Source: Pelargonium nanum (taxonomy: Eukaryota > Streptophyta > Magnoliopsida > Geraniales > Geraniaceae). Taken from it: DNA of 46,287 nt. The stretch is from contig JAYMTF010000197.1 of the NCBI GenBank assembly GCA_036897485.1, positions 1 to 46,287 of the forward strand. The letters run 5' to 3'. This document shows, piece after piece, positions 21,291 through 31,045 of the stretch. Position 1 is the stretch's first letter; every line of letters starts with the position of its first letter. The notes beneath the pieces are model-generated. The model saw only the letters and a list, made by a program, of their open reading frames with translations. It ran no database searches and was not told where the DNA came from. Made by a program: the position numbers and the translations under genes.

Positions 21291-21433
21291 TATATATACA
21301 TATATTATCACAAGAAAAATAATAAGCATAAATAAATACACACCTGACAATTCCACACAGTCTCATTATACTATTGTAATTTGGCATCACCTTCACTTTA
21401 AACTATTCTCTCTCTCTCTCTCTCTCTCTCTCT
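21249..21433 (+). repeat. CT-CA-TA compound microsatellite and second CT run in MAKR-like leader
   Basis: (CT)11 passes directly into (CA)10 and then a TA run at 21249-21298. A separate (CT)n occupies 21407-21433, about 75 bp before the start codon. CT-rich leaders of this kind are frequent in plants and bind GAGA-binding (BBR/BPC) factors. The repeats are seen directly; the regulatory role is inferred. Confidence 0.85.
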
Positions 21434-21506
21434 GTGATCTTCACCACCAAGCTCTCCTCCCCATAAGCATCTCCACAGAAACAAAGGACTTTTGACAGTA
21501 ACTCAC

Positions 21507-22625
21507 ATGAAAGAACCTGTGAAAATGGCCTCAACAACAACAAGAACTCAACATGTTGCAATGGATGATGATGATGATGAACAAGAAGATGATCAAGAAG
21601 AGTACATAGACATGGAAGTGAGCTCCTCCAATTCCTCAGCTTCAGTTTCAGTTTCAGTTTCATCACAACACAGCACAACCAGAGAATTTGAGTTTCAAAT
21701 GTCTACTTCACTTTCTCATGACAGAGAAGCCATCACTTCCTCTCCTGCTGATGAGCTTTTCTACAAAGGAAAGCTCCTTCCTCTCCACTTGCCTCCTCGG
21801 ATTCTAATGGTTCAGAACCTGCTCCAAAACAACAACAATGTCGGTTTTGATCGTAAAGTAAACGAAGAGTCTTACGAGGAAAGCTATGCCATTCCTTTCC
21901 TTGCAGCCGGTTCGGGTGCTGCGAGGACTCCACCGGTGGAAACTGGCTACATTTCGCCTGCTGAGTCGTGCAGGGCGAGCAGCGAGCTGAACCCGGATGA
22001 GTATTTCTTCGAGTGGTCCAGCGAAGCCAATGGTTTCATCGGTGAAGTCCCGAGAAAGTACCATTCTTGGTACAAGAAGCTCAAGCAGATCAAGCAATCC
22101 CATCTGGGTCAGAAGATCAAGGCGTCGAGGACTTACCTCAAGTCTCTTTTCAGCAAGTCGGGTTGCTCCGATGACTCCTGTGCCAAAGCAGCGTGCAATG
22201 GTGAGGCCGAGGGAAGTGTTTCGAAAGGCGGGAAGTACTGCTTGAATAGATATGTCAAGGTGGGGAAGAGAAACCCTTTTGGACAGATTGATAATGACCG
22301 GTACAAGATATCTGATGCTCTCATGAAAAGCATCGACAAAGAGATCGCGGTCGTTGAGGACGGAGTCAATAGCCAGAGGAGATCGTTTTCGGGGGCTATT
22401 AAGTGGCATTCTGCAGCTAAATGTTCGTCTTCTTCAACGACTTCATCGACTTCCTCCTCGTCTTCTTCGTTCTCCTTTAGCTCTTCGAACGGGTACTACG
22501 ATCTGCATTTGCTCAAGAGAAGCAACAGCGCGAATTCGGAGCTCGAGAGCTCAATAGAAGGAGCTATTGCTCATTGCAAACAGTCTAGCAGTTGTGTAGT
22601 CCAAGAAAGATTGCCAGTGAAGTAG
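21507..22625 (+). CDS. Membrane-associated kinase regulator (MAKR/BKI1-like), 372 aa
   Basis: This is an intronless frame. The start is the first in-frame ATG (MKEPVKMAS); an alternative ATG lies at 21525. Order of features: an acidic stretch (MDDDDDEQEDDQEEYIDMEV, residues about 19-38); a Ser/Val run; the family block DELFYKGKLLPLHLPPRI (about 82-99); a basic, probably amphipathic segment KYHSWYKKLKQIKQ (about 184-197) and KASRTYLKSLF (about 205-215); SFSGAIKWHSAAK; a poly-Ser tract; and a C-terminal SIEGAIAHCKQSS. These match the plant MAKR family related to BKI1. In that family a basic motif holds the protein at the plasma membrane and a C-terminal motif contacts receptor kinases such as BRI1. 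I infer a phosphorylation-switchable regulator of a receptor-like kinase. Which MAKR number it corresponds to is not determined; MAKR3 or MAKR4 seem possible. Family assignment is confident, partner assignment is not. Confidence 0.85.
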   Translation: MKEPVKMASTTTRTQHVAMDDDDDEQEDDQEEYIDMEVSSSNSSASVSVSVSSQHSTTREFEFQMSTSLSHDREAITSSPADELFYKGKLLPLHLPPRILMVQNLLQNNNNVGFDRKVNEESYEESYAIPFLAAGSGAARTPPVETGYISPAESCRASSELNPDEYFFEWSSEANGFIGEVPRKYHSWYKKLKQIKQSHLGQKIKASRTYLKSLFSKSGCSDDSCAKAACNGEAEGSVSKGGKYCLNRYVKVGKRNPFGQIDNDRYKISDALMKSIDKEIAVVEDGVNSQRRSFSGAIKWHSAAKCSSSSTTSSTSSSSSSFSFSSSNGYYDLHLLKRSNSANSELESSIEGAIAHCKQSSSCVVQERLPVK

Positions 22626-22761
22626 CTTTCTCTTTGCTCTCTCTGCAACAAGAATCACTTAATTTGTAGCATAATATCATGGTAGAGAGAATTCATATTT
22701 GTATGCTATATTTCTGTTCAAATTCTTTCAAAAAAAGTGTAGACTTCAAATTGCAAGTGTA

Positions 22762-22867
22762 ATCAAGATTCAAGAAATCAATATGATTTCTCTCTCTAGA
22801 CATCGAAATGTAAGTGTGAATGTGTGATCAAGATTCAAGAAATCCGTATAATCAAGATTCAAGAAAT
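22762..22867 (+). repeat. 17-bp motif repeated three times in the MAKR-like 3' region
   Basis: ATCAAGATTCAAGAAAT occurs at 22762, 22827 and 22851, in one orientation, 140-245 bp after the stop codon. The flanking word AAGTGTAA/AAGTGTGA also recurs. It is probably within the 3' UTR or just beyond it. Confidence 0.8.
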
Positions 22868-25225
22868 GACAATCCTTGATGCACAACTACGCAGAAACGA
22901 AAATAAACCGAGCAGTAAGAACAAGATTCATCACGAGGTTTCTTTTTTCTTTTTCTTTTCGTTATTTCAAAAATACAAATCTGAACTGTTAAACAAAGTA
23001 CTAATGCCAAACGTTTATACCAGCAAAACCCTAATTTTAATAGAAAATAATAAACTTTTACCGATTCTTAGAACTAACCAAACACTAATACTACTAAAAT
23101 ACTAGTATTACCTAAAGATAGAAACCCTCCCAAACAAAGAAACAATCCCGACGGCCCGTGATAACGAAACGATGAATATTGATTGCGGGTCCGTTTCAAA
23201 ACGTCAAATTTTAGTCAAATTTTAGCCATAATTTACTTGCATCATAAATGCCTATTCTATTTCTGATGCATTTTCATGACATTCTACTGATAAACAATGA
23301 CAGATACATTACATGAGTGGCTGTATATATATTTTTTGAGTTTTGACATTTGCTTATGATGCTATTTTAATTCTATAATTCAATTGTTTCTTGATGACTT
23401 CAACAGAAAAAAGAGAGAGAAGAGGCAAAAAAACACAACTATTAGTCCCACAAAAGTGTCAAAAACCTTTTGAGTACAGCTACAAAAAGTTTCATAATTG
23501 TTAAAAGTACTGTGACCAACTAGGTCCTTTGTCAACAATGGTTTCCATGTGGTCCTTAGATTCTCTAATAAGCTTTTCTCTGCCATCCATTTGCAACAGA
23601 AAGAAACTGTGTGAGTGCATAGAAGTGAGGAGTGTCATCTTTTTTATTAAAGAAGAGGTAATTTACTGTTATTGTAAGGATCTTCCACAAGCAAAAGTTC
23701 ATATCATGCATGCATAGCTTCAATGACAATGATGCTCACACAAAAAAAAATGATATGATTAAGCAAATTATAAAAAATTGTTGCACATTTGTCACTCTGA
23801 TACCGTCGTTTTATACTATGTTTATGCCCCGAATTCGCACTTAGTTTTCTAATTTTGGTCGTGTTTTGGACTTAATTTTGTTATTTTGTGAGTGTGCACA
23901 CAATACAGGTTCAAATTCAGCGTGTACGAGGCAAAAGAAGCTGGAAAAGAGGCCAAGAAAGGACGGTAAACTGAAAAGTCAAGCCACACAAGCGGGTCAA
24001 TGTGACACGGGCGTATGCCAGATCCCTCAGAGAAGAAGACACAGCCGTGTCATCCATAAAGCCACATTAGTCACACCAAATGCTTTACTCGGAACAATCA
24101 TGATTATGCAGAATGACACTAGCTTTTACCAAGTGAAGTATATATATATATATATATGTCAATGACTCTTATGCGTTGTGTAGCGAGACTATAGCGGATA
24201 CTTGACATGATAGATACAGTTTATTTGCTATATAAACCATACCTTGATTTGAAAATAACGAAGATGCTTTTTCCGTCCATCCTCTCTGTCTCTCCCACCT
24301 ATCCGTCCACGTTACATAACAAAGCCTTAGACCGATGATCTTTTTCCATTTTTGTTTGGACAGCGACTAAACAGCAAATAAAGCATGCATGTCTGCTAGA
24401 TTTTCGGCAAGGTTTCGAAGGCAAGGAACTGAAACAGTATAAACAACTGATTGAATTGAATGATGCTAAACACAACAAATTATTATAAACGATAACATAA
24501 CGAGTAACTCCTAGCTAGCCTACAACGAATCCGATGTTTTTTTAGTTTTCCTTTTATGTTTTGACTAACAACATGAAAGTGAAAATCAAGAAAAAAGCAT
24601 CGGCAGAACGCAAGACATTGGTTCATGTTTTCGTTTCCACAATACCAAATTTTTTTACTCTAGTTATTTCAAAAATATCTAAATCAATGAAAAAAAGATG
24701 ATCCTAATTGGTTTTATTCTCGGTCCAAAACTATAAAACAGTGATGAAAAGAAGATTTATATAATTGGCATTGTTGGGATGGGATGGGACCGGTTACGAG
24801 TGAAGCATGTGGATAATGTCAGGAGAGGTTACAAGACATCAACATTATTTTCTTGCAGATATATTTGGACTAACAATTTTCTGCAAGTAACTTGTCATCA
24901 TCTTACTTTTTTCATTCTGATGCCATGTCCTCAGTAATGTGACCATCTGCGAAACAAGCAAAAGGTGTACAGAGGCGGGAAAAATACAGCTCTCTACACT
25001 TTCTCGCAGTGTGTTCTCTCCACACATTTCAAATTCAGCTTAAAGCTCTATCTCTTTCTCATTGGAGTCATATGCCATTTCGTATGCTATGAATTATTAG
25101 CTAACCCTTTACGTTTATTTTCCTTCTGAATGGCTTAATCCTATGGTTCAAGTGTTCAACTCATCAAGTACGTCGTTTTTAAAGGGAGCCTCCAAGGCTC
25201 GTGTCCTAAGGTGCGTGCTTGCACG

Positions 25226-25273
25226 TAGAGGTGTTCAAATTCCGGTCCGGTCTTGCACCAATGCACACCCCTA
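25226..25273. mobile_element. 48-bp hAT MITE relic
   Basis: TAGAGGTGTTCA at the left and the reverse complement of TGCACACCCCTA at the right form a 12-bp imperfect inverted repeat. The flanks CTTGCACG (25218-25225) and ATTGCACG (25274-25281) match at 7 of 8 positions, consistent with a hAT 8-bp duplication. The interior is only about 24 bp, so this looks like an internally deleted copy. Confidence 0.6.
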
Positions 25274-26011
25274 ATTGCACGCGCTGACATTAGTCTACAG
25301 CTTGTTTAGTCTCTATATCAGTTTACAACATGTCCACTCTCACTGTAAGTGTATGCAATTATCGTGCATGTAAGGACAAGCACCAAGACTTTTCCGTTTG
25401 ATAGTGTACAAGTAGCTTACGGGCTTTCAGCCACATAGTGATATATCTCAAATAATATAAAATGGAAAGACCCGATGACAGCTTCAAATATCTAAACATT
25501 ACGGAAAACCTGAGGTTCACTTGATGCCTCGCATCATGGTTCAACACCATAGACTCTAACAAAATCATTGTCCCCAAACATGATAAGCCAAAAAAGTAAA
25601 GCATGAGAATGAGATCACAAAGCAAAATGTGGTTGCATACGCAGAGCCATGTGCAATAGGGTTGTCTGGTTCATGACGGTACCTTTTGCTCTTTTTGTTG
25701 TGCCACTTTCAGGTCCCCTACACTACTTTTCCTTCAGATCCTCACAAAACATCTCTATAAAACACGGTTTCTCTGCAATTACCACAGGAAATGAACAGTT
25801 AGTACTCATGAAGAAGGTATAGGACACGTGCAGTGCAGCTACATGTTGAATACTTAATTAACAAGGTGAGTTTTATATGTGGATCAAAACCGGCATAATC
25901 ATGCCAAAGCTTGCATGAACATGTGGGTAAAAAGGAATAGGATTGAGGATGGAAGTTGTTAACCTGACATAAGTCATCTGAGAAATTTTACATTTCTCGT
26001 AACTGAACTAG

Positions 26012-26403
26012 ATTAGACATAATGTCCGCTTGTAACATGCACACATATATACACATACCGTGTATTTATGTATGCATAACATCATATGATGCACAATGTG
26101 ACCAGTCAGACCTATCCAAAAAAGAGGCTTAACAGATAAAACAAGATTAGACACACACATACATGCCTCCTTATAACATGCATAAATACATATACCACGT
26201 ATTCATATACATATGACTTCATACAACATACAATGTAACAAAAAAAAACAGGCTTAACCGATAAAACAATATTAGACACGCACATATGCCTCATTCTAAA
26301 ATGCTTATATACATATACCACGTATTTATGTACGCATGACTTTGTACGGAAAAAAATATAACAAGTCAGACCTATACAAAAAGCAGGCTTAACCGATAAA
26401 ACA
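26012..26403 (+). repeat. Three-unit minisatellite, unit about 125-134 bp
   Basis: Units start ATTAGACA at 26012, 26146 and 26271. Each contains ATGC...CATA, ACATATACC(A/G)CGTATT-like, GCATGAC/ACTTCAT and AGGCTTAAC(C/A)GATAAAACA in the same order. Units 1 and 3 share AAGTCAGACCTAT-type sequence that unit 2 lacks, so unit 2 carries a deletion. The array lies 470-860 bp downstream of the ankyrin gene at 26874-29669. Confidence 0.85.
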
Positions 26404-26873
26404 CTTTTTATAGAGACTAGAACAGTAGGTCAGGAACAACGAACATCACTAGCTACACATGCTAACTAGCCATCCTAATAGCAAAGATCGTAAAGACCAA
26501 TTGAAAAGAAGCATAAGAAGACACGTACCTGGAGAAATGGAAACATCCCAATATCTCATATCAGTATGGAAAATGCATTGCATTTCAGTCCATAAGTGCT
26601 TCGATCACACTCAGTCAAATTGTAAAAATTGCACGAAGAGTACTATAAATGAGGGGACGCCAGTTATGAATTGTAAATGTGATTTTTCTTGATATGAAAA
26701 TTCTCATTCTCTGCTTCTTATACATTCTCAAATAGCTCATCCTGGTGGAACATTAATCACCAGTTGAACGCGCCAACGGCGACTTTGAGCAAAAAGATTA
26801 GACACTATGTTACATCAGATATATATACATGAAAAATGAGGGAACAGAAGGATATGGCATATATTGTAGAGTA

Positions 26874-29669
26874 TCAAATAGCATAGACTGTCTTATATTC
26901 CTTCTCCGAATCTGACATATGCATTGACATTGACCGTGACCGCGACCTACTCAAGGACGATCTCCTGCTCCTCAATTTGGAAGCTTCAATTCGGTGCACA
27001 ATCACCCAATAACACATTGTCCCCAACGTTGTTGCCATTATAACTGTTCCAATACCCGTTACCCCAACAGCCAACCATTTCTCATCATCTCCCACAACAA
27101 TAAATGATAGAGCGATAAACGCAACCGAAACCATCACACAAGCCAACCACATTAACTTGTTAATGATTGCCATCATTTGCCTTTTCGCCTTTCTCTCTAT
27201 AGCTACAACTGAAGTTTGAACTACCACAACAGCCAACGAAATGAAGAGGGCAAAAGAGTCCGAAATGAAGAAGATTATGAACTGGGGTTTGGGAGCTATA
27301 TTTGCTTGTCCCAGAGAGAACCCTGGAGGAACATTTTTTGGATCATCGGCATATTGGCCTGGCACGGTGAATATGGCAGCAAAAGCGACTGTAGCAATGA
27401 GAACAGCAACAACAGTGGTGGAATTGATTGCATTATTGAGGCCCTCCACATGCAATTTGTTGAGACGCTTAGCTATGCCTTGCACTTTTTTCCGTGTTTG
27501 TCGTGTGTGCTCTAGCTGATTGTGAACCCCATGCTTTATGTCACTCACAGTTTGCTTCAATTCCCGTGCTGTGTTCGTTGTTTGTGGTTTCATGGATCTA
27601 GCACTTCGAACTCCATGTTCTTTCAGAATGGCAGTGATCTCTGAGTGCCCAACTTTTTCAGCTGTGTCGAGAGCAGTTTCTCCGGATTTGTTAATGGCTA
27701 CTGTGTCCGTTCCCTCATGACTAAGTAGCTTCTGTACAATCTGAAAGAAAAACAAGAGCGTTAAGAGGACTCCCAAGAGCATTTTGATTCAATTAGCTTT
27801 ACAAGTCGATAGTACCTAAGTCAATAAAGTGGATAACATGTTCACGGTAAAATGCGAAATATTATAAAGCTGTTACAATAGCACGAATGCGAGTTTGAAG
27901 AGAAACAGATATGAAGTAATAAATTTGAAACGCATACTCCCAAAATGCATATGCCTCACACGATGGCAAGTGATAATAAGAAAATCATAATCAAATTGCA
28001 GTCTCATGAGTCATGGCCTCTGTGAAAGATCAAAGTCTGTTCCCTTTTAAGAATCAACTTAAATTGCTACTAAGTCAACCCAAAAATATACGATAACAAA
28101 AGTTTCTGCACCACAGTTTTTTATGTTAACCGTGCAAGTTCCTCTTTTGGTTCCCTACTAATAAGAAAAAAGTTCTAAATCTCTACTTTACATCATTAAA
28201 CTTAAGTTAACTTTATTTTGTCCGTGCTATTTCACAAGGATCTTTTGATCTAAAGGCCCTGGCGAACGGATCCTGAGTAGTAGGCGATGTATATACACCT
28301 AATGTAGTCCGTAGAGTCGATCAATCCTCTCAAATCGGGTAAATTTAGAAGTTGTGAAGCAGAAAGCAAATACCCCATTTATACAGAAAAGACATTCACC
28401 TCTGTTTCGTTTCTAAGATATTAATTCTTGTTGAATTGGATAAACTATTAAGCATCAACTTTTCATTTAACACCAAATATTAAGCATAAGTTTCATTTCT
28501 CATTTGGAAAACCATGAGAACATTTTGTTACCTGAGCTCGAGCCTTCCGAGTTGCTATATGCAATGCCGTGTTGCCTTTAGTATCAACTATATTAACCAA
28601 AGAAGGATCCGACTTCATCAGCTCATCCACAATCTCAATATTCAGTCCCTTAACGGCCATATGAAGAGCTGTTTGTCCCTTCTTATCATTTCTCGTCGCA
28701 ATCCCGGGCTCTTTACTCAAAAGAGCTCTAACAACCTCTAAATGGCCATTACGTGCTGCAGAATGCAAGGCGGTCTTCCCGTTGCTTTTTGCTATGGTGG
28801 CCAGGTTGCTGCCTTTCTCCAATAAGAAATTAACTACTTCAATATGCCCTTGCGCCGCAGCACTATGCAACGCAGTGGTGTTCGCTAGATCAACAGTCAT
28901 TGAAAGTTCCGGAATAGCCTCCGCTAGGACCTTAACTGCCGCTGCAATAAACATCAAAACAAAGACATTTAGTAACTCAACTCCACAAGGAACTTAGGTG
29001 GCATTTGGAATAAAAAATCCCATTTCCCAAGCCATGTTCTTGACCAAAAAATCTTAATCCAAACATGAACAACAATAATATCATTCCCATTCCTTAACAA
29101 AAATTATAATCCAAACACTACTTTTTTTGCCTGAAAAAAATAAACAACATCACAAAATTGGCAATACCTAAAATGGAATTCAATTATGATTGTCAAAGAT
29201 TACACATCTTACGGTTTATCTATGCAGAAAAGTCAACCTATCTATATGAGACAATCACACATCTTAATAGCAAAAACACGCATTGCCAAAAAGGGTAAAG
29301 TAAAAATTAAAACTTCGATAGAGCCGTACCTAAGTCTCCTTGCTTGGAAGCAATGTGGAAAGCATCATAGCCATTTCTAGCTTTGATCCCAGCAGAATTG
29401 ACATCATAGTACTTCACCAAATTCTTCACCAAATCAACACAACTGGATTCAGCAGCCACATATAGAGGCGTTTCGCCGGATTGGTTCTGCTTCAACAACA
29501 GATTCTTCAACAACTCTTCATCTTCACCACAACCACACAAAATCCCCAAACCCAATTCCAAATTCCCTTCTCTCGCCGCCGAATGTAAGGGACTATCATC
29601 CCTCTTCCCTGTCAATTGCTTGGTCATTTTCTTCTGCTTGAAACTTACTTGCCTCTTTGGAGCCTCCAT
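26874..29669 (-). CDS. Ankyrin-repeat membrane protein with PGG domain, 3 exons, 538 aa
   Basis: Exons on the minus strand are 29669-29330, 28941-28532 and 27740-26874. The phases are 1 and 0, and the joined frame is open. The start ATG opens MEAPKRQVSFKQKK, followed by KQLTGKRDDSPLHSAAREG. Residues about 25-285 hold seven or so ankyrin repeats (for example GKTALHSAARNGHLEVVRAL and GNTALHIATRKA). After a basic helical linker (about 300-350), a PGG-type domain follows, with hydrophobic segments at about 358-377, 408-428, 445-466 and 472-497. The name-giving motif is FTVPGQ here rather than FTVPGG. The tail is RS-rich (RSRRSSLSRSRSRS) and ends TVYAI. The family (Arabidopsis ITN1, ACD6 and relatives) acts at the plasma membrane in stress and defence signalling. 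This copy resembles the shorter non-ITN1 branch. Intron 1 holds a Tourist-like MITE. Its specific role is unknown. Confidence 0.9.
28997..29121. mobile_element. Tourist-like MITE, copy 2, in intron 1 of the ankyrin gene
   Basis: The left end GGTGGCATTTGGAATA and the right end TATAATCCAAACACTAC are related inverted repeats of the same family as the element at 15437-15565. The left flank is TTA and the right flank TTT, so a 3-bp target duplication is not perfect. It lies wholly inside the intron 28942-29329. Confidence 0.65.
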
Positions 29670-30345
29670 TAAACCAACACCCCCAAATACACAACAAGAA
29701 CCCCCCCAAAAAAAAATCCCCTTTTCCTTCAAAGTTCTGATATTTAAACTAATATTGTCAACTTGATTCAAATTTCAATGATACCCAATTACCATATCAT
29801 CATCCTCTTACATATTCTGCAGGAACAAAATTTTATGCAATTAGATTAAATTAAAACCCAATTCCCACTTTTCCTCATCAAGAACTACAACAAAAGTGAA
29901 AAAAAATGAAACTTGTTGAAAATCCCAATATTATATCAATTTGGTGAAATGACAATAATATAATATAATTGCAGATAACCATGATCAAGTCCAACCCAGA
30001 AGGTCACAAATTCATAAAATAATTGAAAAACATGACATGAGCATAACCCAATGAATAAAATTAAAATAAACAAACCTGGGCAATGGTTCTAGTGATGGCT
30101 CTAAATGAACAAAGCCATGAACCAGAGTGTTGAAGCTTGAAGAGAAATTGAAAACACAAGCTCTAGAGTTCAGTGGAGCTGAGAAGAGACATAAAGATCA
30201 AAACTTTATGGTCTCAAAATCAAACCCAGAAGAGAAAAGGCAATAGAGAGATAGAGAAAGAGAGAGAGGCTAATGGGTAGTGGTGGCAAGCAAGTAGCAG
30301 AGAGCATAAAGCTTGCAAGAAAGAGAAGCTTGTTTTGTTTTATCA
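29670..30345 (-). promoter_or_regulatory. 5' leader of the ankyrin/PGG gene with probable leader intron
   Basis: On the minus strand, CCCAG|GTTTGT (exon end at 30076) and TTCCTGCAG|AATATG (exon start at 29816) are good donor and acceptor sites for a 259-bp leader intron. The downstream leader piece contains a start-stop ATGTAA (29813-29808) and short frames such as ATGATGATATGGTAA. The upstream piece contains ATG frames of 9 and 5 codons. A GA-rich run (about 30246-30270) on the plus strand is CT-rich in the transcript. The leader boundaries are inferred; no transcript evidence is available. Confidence 0.45.
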
Positions 30346-30689
30346 GGTGTGGTAGACCCCAGAACAGTACGAGACAGTTAATCCACTGGCTTCACGCCAC
30401 GTCAGCATCTGAGATCACAGCCTGTTTGTGATCAAATTATGTACGTTTAAGCATTGGTTCAACTGTGTTTGACTGGTTGGATTATTATAATGAGATAAAA
30501 TGATTTTATTTCTTTCTTAAAAGTTTAACCACCAAATTATTTTGTTAAATAACCAATCAATTCAGATACTTTTTTTTAGTATGTGATTAATTATAAGTGG
30601 TCTTTTGGTGAATAATTGAAATGCATGTGATGTTATCTAATTATTTTATAAATAAATACGTTCTTTTAGAGATGGACACGTGTATTTAA

Positions 30690-31045
30690 AAGTTACGTTT
30701 TTATTTTTATTTTGGTAGAAACATAAAATAAAAAGCTAACTAACAACAACGAAGTGTCGGCTCGAAACACTCCAAGCTACATCCCGAACTAAATTCGCTA
30801 CCTCTCCTGGCACAACCGTTAACAAGCACCACTGATCCTCACCAGTTAGACCATTATCAACCAACTTATCCACAACCCGATTACCTTCTCGATACGAATG
30901 GAAAATAGTCACCTCCCAGCCATACCCAACAACTCCGAATATCCGAAAGCACATCAATAACCCGCCAGCTACCAACTTCCTTGCCCAAAACAAGGCTCAC
31001 CATTGTCGACGAGTCCACAACTACCATAAACTTCCTCCACACCCC
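30690..31045 (-). pseudogene. LINE RNase H domain fragment, frameshifted
   Basis: The minus-strand translation gives VDSSTMVSLVLGKEVGSWRV in one frame. After a frameshift it gives VTIFHSYREGNRVVDKLVDN. These are the 'vEsDs...' and 'ihvyREgNrvADxLAn' segments of the RNase H domain found in plant LINE-derived ORFs. Downstream on the minus strand, TTTCTACCAAAATAAAAA resembles a decayed LINE 3' end with its A-tail. The frames are broken, so it is inactive. Confidence 0.65.

Larger units (their letters stand above)
15282..21506. other. Intergenic region of 6.2 kb, no gene supported
   Basis: No frame here has family features, codon structure or splice continuity. It contains: a Tourist-like MITE (15437-15565); TAGAGGTGTCAA and GTAGAGCTGACAA phrases at about 15809 and 17494 that resemble left ends of hAT MITEs without a convincing partner; a run of 20 T at 16357-16376; a 160-bp direct duplication (19323-19724); a hAT MITE (20845-21023); and the promoter and leader of the MAKR-like gene (from about 21138). 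Elsewhere it is AT-rich DNA without structure I can interpret. Confidence 0.6.
22626..26873. other. Intergenic region of 4.2 kb, no gene supported
   Basis: Frames at 23866-24165, 24845-25027 and 25359-25625 show no recognisable family and no splice partners, so none is called. Contents: the repeat at 22762-22867; a possible LTR-element fragment at about 23860-24075 (a phrase GACACGGGCGTATGCCAG followed by CAGCCGTGTCATCC, as in some Ty3/gypsy-type plant LTRs); a TA microsatellite at about 24138-24157; a 48-bp hAT relic at 25226-25273; and a three-unit minisatellite at 26012-26403. Confidence 0.5.

Noticed and set aside
21804-22409. 201-codon open frame on the minus strand inside the MAKR-like gene
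   Set aside because: It is the antisense shadow of a well-supported coding exon; no independent features are seen.
23866-24165. 99-codon frame with basic central stretch
   Set aside because: The DNA looks like an LTR-element fragment ending in a TA microsatellite, and the frame has no recognisable protein family.
25359-25625. 88-codon frame on the minus strand, Leu/Tyr-rich, membrane-like
   Set aside because: Hydrophobic composition alone is not evidence; there is no family motif and no splice partner, and the surroundings are repeat-rich intergenic DNA.
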